From the NCBI GenBank assembly GCA_002305635.1, contig DBPR01000031.1:12000-23148 (forward strand): 11,149 nt of DNA. The letters are read 5' to 3'. The translations under genes and the position numbers were made by a program. Positions 8,601 to 11,149 of this stretch are shown here, in pieces (position 1 is the stretch's first letter; each line of letters starts with the position of its first letter). The notes below the pieces were generated by a model, which saw only the letters and a program-made list of their open reading frames with translations, made no database searches and had not been told where the DNA came from. The stretch is from Anaerolineaceae bacterium UBA1415 (GTDB lineage: Bacteria; Chloroflexota; Anaerolineae; Anaerolineales; Anaerolineaceae).

Positions 8601-8938
8601 CGCGGGCAAAACTCGAGGTCTTCGCCAAACATCCATTGTTCGCAGATATTAATACTGCTGAAGAGCGTTATGCCGAGCTGCCCTATACCTATTGGAAGAA
8701 ACACTGGCATGCTCATCGCGTGATCGACCTGCTTTTCCGCAAAGACGGTCAATGGCAGCTAATCGACTTTAAGACTGACCCGATCGAGAGCGAAGAAGAC
8801 CGCCAACGCCTGGTGGAAAAATACCGCCGTCAGCTGACGGATTACAAAACCGCGATGGAAAAAGAACTCAGTCAACGGGTGAGGGCAAAGATCTGCTTTC
8901 TGAGCGACAGAGGCTATATTTCAATTAATGAAATATGA
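5657..8938 (+). CDS. addA: AddA-type ATP-dependent helicase/nuclease subunit A
   Basis: AddA (1093 aa, somewhat shorter than the roughly 1230 aa of B. subtilis) is the 3'-5' SF1A helicase motor and a nuclease of AddAB. All expected motifs are visible in order: Q-motif Q19, Walker A AGAGSGKT (34-41), motif Ia ITFTKKAALEM, TIHSLCAEILR, Walker B VDEYQDTN (D382, E383), motif III VGDMRQSIYRFRGAD, motif IV LNLTYRSH, motif V MTIHKSKGLEFP (742-753) and motif VI LLYVAMTRAKD (from residue 808). The C-terminus is a PD-(D/E)XK nuclease: GRIVHKILQRW, then LIDFKTD with D1037 and K1039, then RRQLTDYK. No key residue appears lost, so both helicase and nuclease should be active. It is translated from the same message as addB. 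It could be called a UvrD-helicase domain protein in automatic annotation, but the nuclease domain and the addB partner make AddA the best call. Confidence 0.95.
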   Translation: MKEELKASVLAAFRLNEEQRRAVEARRKDVVVTAGAGSGKTSTLVGRYLHLLADGIEPRHIAAITFTKKAALEMQSRVRTKLEELKSRADNPEELQFWADLAGKMDGARIGTIHSLCAEILRNHPAEAGVDPRFDMLDESLASHYKNEAVQDCLAWMVTREEMLPLLRQVKLLSLERILADLLDDRLKAHDIFDKEIDFAPAYCAEIRKRIRAVGLDEIMDRIGGMNPLALEEDCGNLAAPLREVWQDWQALQATLQSDNALAITQGLFDLQRSFPTGNTGKRSSEVRKDFFAMRKRFDESLAILFNSDGKTRPERLVQENHANLLALLKQAFMVLNQAYQARKDAEQALDFDDLEYYTLQLLRDKAIRERWQSELEAVLVDEYQDTNRRQREIVNALAGENGNLFIVGDMRQSIYRFRGADVTVFREEQDRIRREGGELIELNLTYRSHASLLDGMGVLLSNAIGTEEDPNRPHFVPFTPMKAHREHAPANMPNGPIEFMLGVGEKADEARAQMADVLAARLLGLKDTGVIHSWDEVAILCRASTSFQYYESALEWAGIPFSTVAGKGFYERAEIRDLINILRFLAYPADQTALVGLLRSPAFGLSDTSLLRLHKAYDCFEGLLEKEADFLGEDQAEKFRRVVRFIEEFLPLVDRVHVGELLSKIIDWCGYRAILSLATEDKDGGRSDLRLWRNLDKLLDEAIHSDLVSVREFLKRLDTLSDAGAREGEAVSDAQGAVSIMTIHKSKGLEFPVVVLGDCGRRENFRSQGVFINPEMGIALLQEQPSLAYLGAKTLEQEEEESESSRLLYVAMTRAKDLLILNGHVRLGSKAGSAAWCRDLLAAAGLDLENIVKVADKLVQNHQALPGLNVSVWCPSTAQSWSRNEQEKQSLSMQPLEPPLFNEVRQTVRKTGEELDEEAEEDLIKVSENQARARILGRIVHKILQRWIFPGDARFEPMMNGLLNDFRVADPDLREYFREQARAKLEVFAKHPLFADINTAEERYAELPYTYWKKHWHAHRVIDLLFRKDGQWQLIDFKTDPIESEEDRQRLVEKYRRQLTDYKTAMEKELSQRVRAKICFLSDRGYISINEI
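8916..8936 (+). terminator. AT-rich hairpin overlapping the addA stop codon
   Basis: ATATTTCA (8916-8923) is perfectly complementary to TGAAATAT (8929-8936) with a five-base ATTAA loop. The 3' arm ends on the first base of the TGA stop, and GAGTTTT follows. The stem is too AT-rich and the T run too short for a confident terminator, but no better candidate follows addA before the tRNA promoter. Confidence 0.3.
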
Positions 8939-8945
8939 GTTTTAT

Positions 8946-9036
8946 GATGTAGGCTAATTAGTTTCCTGACAGAAAAGAACACATTTTTGATGAATTCATA
9001 TCGAACTTATGCACATCGAACTTATGCGCCTACATC
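8946..9036. repeat. MITE-like or IS-end remnant with 18-bp imperfect terminal inverted repeats
   Basis: GATGTAGGCTAATTAGTT (8946-8963) and the reverse complement of 9019-9036, GATGTAGGCGCATAAGTT, match at 15 of 18 positions, the outer nine perfectly. They bound a 91-bp segment with no coding capacity. I see no target-site duplication. This may be a small non-autonomous element, a decayed IS end or a large regulatory hairpin; the sequence alone does not decide. Confidence 0.4.
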
Positions 9037-9055
9037 CCCTCACACGAACTTATGC
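9002..9055. repeat. Three direct copies of CGAACTTATGC
   Basis: Exact copies of the 11-mer begin at 9002, 9017 and 9045. The last two extend to a common 14-mer, CGAACTTATGCGCC. Spacing is 15 and 28 bases. The cluster ends eight bases before the -35 box of the tRNA promoter. It could be an array of protein-binding sites or subterminal repeats of an insertion sequence. Confidence 0.6.
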
Positions 9056-9062
9056 GCCGGTC

Positions 9063-9091
9063 TTGACTTTCATGGTTCAATCCCCTATAAT
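9063..9091 (+). promoter_or_regulatory. Consensus sigma-70 type promoter of the tRNA-fMet gene
   Basis: The -35 box TTGACT (9063-9068) and a perfect -10 box TATAAT (9086-9091) are separated by the optimal 17 bases. Transcription would start near 9098, giving a leader of only about five bases before the mature tRNA. This is the strongest promoter in the window, as expected for a stable-RNA gene. Confidence 0.88.
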
Positions 9092-9102
9092 AGAGTTTCC
9101 GA

Positions 9103-9174
<72 letters not shown>

Positions 9175-9183
9175 CTAAACGAG

Positions 9184-9212
9184 AACCAGAGTACTCTAAG
9201 CTCTGGTTTTTT
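9184..9212 (+). terminator. Intrinsic terminator of the tRNA-fMet transcript
   Basis: AACCAGAG (9184-9191) pairs perfectly with CTCTGGTT (9201-9208) across a nine-base loop and runs into a six-T tract (9207-9212). It starts ten bases after the tRNA body. The 5' arm and loop belong to a sequence that recurs at the start of the integrase gene downstream. Confidence 0.88.
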
Positions 9213-9252
9213 CATATCCCGGCGTACTGTGGTTGATAAAAATCAAAAAATG

Positions 9253-9258
9253 AAAGGA
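9253..9258 (+). promoter_or_regulatory. Ribosome binding site of the integrase gene
   Basis: AAAGGA lies six bases upstream of ATG 9265, which favours this start over the in-frame ATG at 9250 and over longer openings that would run back into the tRNA gene. Confidence 0.6.
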
Positions 9259-9264
9259 TTTCTC

Positions 9265-10278
9265 ATGAACCGCAGTACTCTAAGCCCGTCAAAGAAAAAA
9301 ACATCAATCAGTCTCTCGAAAGCCTGCGATGGCTTCCTCAAATTCAAGGTTGCAGAGGGATTAAGCCAACGCACGATCGACTCGTATGAATATTATCTAC
9401 ACCAATGGATTGATTACATTGGGGATCAGGATGTTGCCAATATTCACCCATCAGATCTCACCAATTACCTGGCTTGGCTAAGAACCGAATACAAACCAAA
9501 GCGTTGGAATGGAAACAGGGATCCTCTTGCACCTAAATCGATGAAAAATGTTTACACAGCTTTGAAGTCTTTTTTCAAGTGGTTATCGGTGGAGTTCAAC
9601 ATGAAAAACCCATTCGTTAACATTCCAAGCCCAAAGTTTCCACCCCATTCAATTGAGATCTTTACCAAAGAAGAAATTGACAAATTACTCAAGGCCTGCG
9701 CTTACTCGCGAGAAGCCAGCCCAGGCAACAGAAGGTCATTTGTAATGCGCCGCCCTTCTGCAGATCGCGACAAAGCTATTCTGCTCACGTTGCTTGACAC
9801 AGGCATGCGAGCAGGAGAAATTTGTTCACTTTTGGTCGAAGACTTGGACCAAAAAACGGGAAAGATTACAATCAAACAAGGTATAAGTGGTGGAGCAAAA
9901 GGAGGAAAAGGGCGAACAGTCTTTTTAGGCAAGGTTGCCCGCAAAGCCGTTTGGGTTTACCTGGCAAAAAGAGAAGATGGAGATGATCCAACCGCGCCTC
10001 TCTTCACCAGTCACCACGACCGACCATTCAACCGCAACAGCTTGCGTATTCTGGTCCGTCGTTTAGGTGAGCGCGCAGAAGTGCCAAAAGTGCATCCTCA
10101 CAAGTTCAGACACACATTTGCTACAACCTATCTGCGCTCTGGTGGTGATATCTTCACACTCCAGGCATTGTTGGGTCATGCTTCACTCGATATGGTCAGA
10201 CATTATGTTCGCGTTGCTGAGTTGGATATAGAGAACGCTCACCGAAAAGCCAGCCCGGTTGACAATTGGAGATTGTAA
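9265..10278 (+). CDS. Tyrosine recombinase/integrase (XerC/D-like)
   Basis: The 337-residue protein is a complete tyrosine recombinase. An N-terminal SAM-like core-binding domain (roughly residues 15-110, with GLSQRTIDSYEYYLHQWIDY and KSFFKWL) precedes the catalytic domain. The active-site set is intact: R182 in DTGMRAGE, K215 in GGKGRT, H279 and R282 in HKFRHTF, H305 in LLGHAS and nucleophile Y314 in RHYV. Such enzymes cut and rejoin DNA through a 3'-phosphotyrosine link. It begins 52 bases after the tRNA terminator and points away from the tRNA, the usual layout at the integrase end of a tRNA-targeting element. It could instead be a Xer-type or integron-like recombinase of a smaller mobile element; the substrate cannot be read from sequence. 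G+C is visibly lower than in addBA, consistent with horizontal origin. Confidence 0.9.
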   Translation: MNRSTLSPSKKKTSISLSKACDGFLKFKVAEGLSQRTIDSYEYYLHQWIDYIGDQDVANIHPSDLTNYLAWLRTEYKPKRWNGNRDPLAPKSMKNVYTALKSFFKWLSVEFNMKNPFVNIPSPKFPPHSIEIFTKEEIDKLLKACAYSREASPGNRRSFVMRRPSADRDKAILLTLLDTGMRAGEICSLLVEDLDQKTGKITIKQGISGGAKGGKGRTVFLGKVARKAVWVYLAKREDGDDPTAPLFTSHHDRPFNRNSLRILVRRLGERAEVPKVHPHKFRHTFATTYLRSGGDIFTLQALLGHASLDMVRHYVRVAELDIENAHRKASPVDNWRL

Positions 10279-10284
10279 AAGAGG

Positions 10285-11148
10285 TCATGATAATTTAGCG
10301 GCAATAATCCTCAAGGCATCGGCAAGGCCCTCTTTTTCGAGCCCTTCAAGAAACTTTTCAATTTCGTTGTTGGGTGCTGTGGATGGAGGATTGGATAAAT
10401 TGGTAATCCGATGTCTAACATCGGAGGAAATCATCGGAGCGTAAATACTATCGGTTGTCTTGATACTTTCATGCATCAGATTCATGGAAACCGCTTTATA
10501 GTCAGCAATGGTCTGAGCATGAAGCAAGCCATAAACAGCATTGCCGTGTCGGAACTTATGAGGAGATTTGTATTCTAAATTGGCTAGGTTGAAAAGCTTT
10601 TGCATGCGTTTCTCAAGAGCGTTCAGTCTGTTTTTGCCAGGTGGATCGCTGGATAACTTCTGCTCACCCCAGGATTGTTTGATCGGAGCGTACCAGGAAG
10701 AAGTTTGAGGTAAAGCAGATCGAATGATGGCATCCCATTCTTTGATGGGTGATAATAAGTCAGGAATGTTGAACAGAAATGTCGTGGCTTTGTTCCCATT
10801 CTTGGTTTTTACACCAAGCTCTGGCCATTGACGGACAGTTAACTTATCCATATCAAATGCGCCAATTGGGAGGGTCACAAATGCTGTGCCGCGCATCCCA
10901 GATAGAAACAAGAAAGCAGCAGCGGCTTGATCCCGCAAGAGAGCCAGATCATCAGGGTTGATCCGAATGGAAATTAATTTGCGAACCTCCTCTTCAGTAA
11001 CATAAATGTTTTCATTCGACTTTTGTGGTTGACGTTTTAATCGCAGGGTATCTATCCATAATTTTGATATTACGCCAAATTCTTTGGGATAAACATTTTT
11101 TGCCCAATTGAAGAAACGTCTGCTGGCATCCAGAATTTTCTTTTGCGT
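10285..11148 (-). CDS. Second tyrosine recombinase, 5' truncated by window edge
   Basis: The frame is open on the minus strand from the right edge of the window to a TGA at 10285-10287 (287 codons visible), so the start lies outside. The visible N-terminal part (ASRRFFNWAKNVYPKEFG) resembles the end of a core-binding domain. The catalytic domain has the arginine in SGMRGTAF (codon 10891-10893), HxxR in SPHKFRHGNA (His codon 10558-10560, Arg 10549-10551), a histidine in NLMHESIKTTD and the probable nucleophile tyrosine in SIYAPM (codon 10441-10443). A C-terminal extension of about 50 residues follows the tyrosine. It is quite different in sequence from the neighbouring integrase, so they are not recent duplicates. 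The two genes converge with only 6 bp between stop codons and no terminator visible between them. Confidence 0.85.
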   Translation of the reverse strand, partial: TQKKILDASRRFFNWAKNVYPKEFGVISKLWIDTLRLKRQPQKSNENIYVTEEEVRKLISIRINPDDLALLRDQAAAAFLFLSGMRGTAFVTLPIGAFDMDKLTVRQWPELGVKTKNGNKATTFLFNIPDLLSPIKEWDAIIRSALPQTSSWYAPIKQSWGEQKLSSDPPGKNRLNALEKRMQKLFNLANLEYKSPHKFRHGNAVYGLLHAQTIADYKAVSMNLMHESIKTTDSIYAPMISSDVRHRITNLSNPPSTAPNNEIEKFLEGLEKEGLADALRIIAAKLS

Positions 11149-11149
11149 A

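Larger units (their letters stand above)
9183..9285. repeat. 19-bp direct repeat pair linking the tRNA terminator and the integrase start
   Basis: GAACCAGAGTACTCTAAGC (9183-9201) recurs as GAACCGCAGTACTCTAAGC (9267-9285): 17 of 19 identical, with the 3' twelve bases exact and copies 84 bp apart. The first copy forms the 5' arm and loop of the tRNA terminator; the second spans codons 1-7 of the integrase gene. Possible meanings are a recombination (att) core or arm-type integrase sites, or a local duplication. Confidence 0.55.

Noticed and set aside
9002..9055. CRISPR array
   Set aside because: There are only three 11-14 base repeats with unequal 4- and 17-base gaps, and no cas genes. Repeat and spacer sizes do not fit.
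9233..9246. TTGAT-AAAA-ATCAA mini-hairpin before the integrase
   Set aside because: A five-pair AT-rich stem in A-rich sequence is easily due to chance and has no terminator or operator context.

Overview
The window looks like bacterial chromosome with the edge of a probable mobile element at its right end. The host is most likely a member of the Chloroflexota, class Anaerolineae, with moderate confidence. This rests on the addB-addA order, the style of the repeat protein with a C-terminal LPLI-type tail, and general protein character; no rRNA or other firm taxonomic marker is present.

Layout. (1) Positions 1-1324 hold the 3' part of a gene for an extracellular-type Asp-box (BNR/sortilin-like) beta-propeller protein. 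It has nine complete 43-44 residue repeats, a partial tenth and a short hydrophobic tail, followed by two hairpins. (2) After about 245 bases without a recognisable gene comes a YitT-family membrane protein (1642-2613). (3) Only 35 bases later begin addB and addA (2649-8938), joined by a one-base stop/start overlap. Both keep intact nuclease and nucleotide-binding motifs, so they should form a working AddAB helicase-nuclease for double-strand break resection before RecA loading. yitT, addB and addA may share a transcript. (4) Positions 8939-9102 form a short, structured intergenic stretch. It holds an 18-bp inverted repeat (15/18 matched), three direct copies of CGAACTTATGC and a textbook sigma-70 promoter. 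(5) That promoter drives an initiator tRNA-fMet gene (9103-9174), closed by a strong intrinsic terminator. (6) Beyond the terminator the base composition falls (22 G+C in 9361-9420 against 36 in 5761-5820, each of 60 bases). Two different tyrosine recombinase genes face each other there with 6 bases between their stop codons. The second runs off the window.

How it fits together. The left and centre look like ordinary chromosome: a surface protein, a membrane protein and a DNA-repair operon. The right end looks like the integrase edge of an integrative element beside a tRNA gene. The most unusual signals are around the tRNA: a MITE-like or IS-end remnant just upstream of its promoter, a U1-U72 mismatch in the initiator tRNA, and a 19-base near-identical direct repeat linking the tRNA terminator to the first codons of the neighbouring integrase. 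I see no CRISPR array, toxin-antitoxin pair or defence operon.
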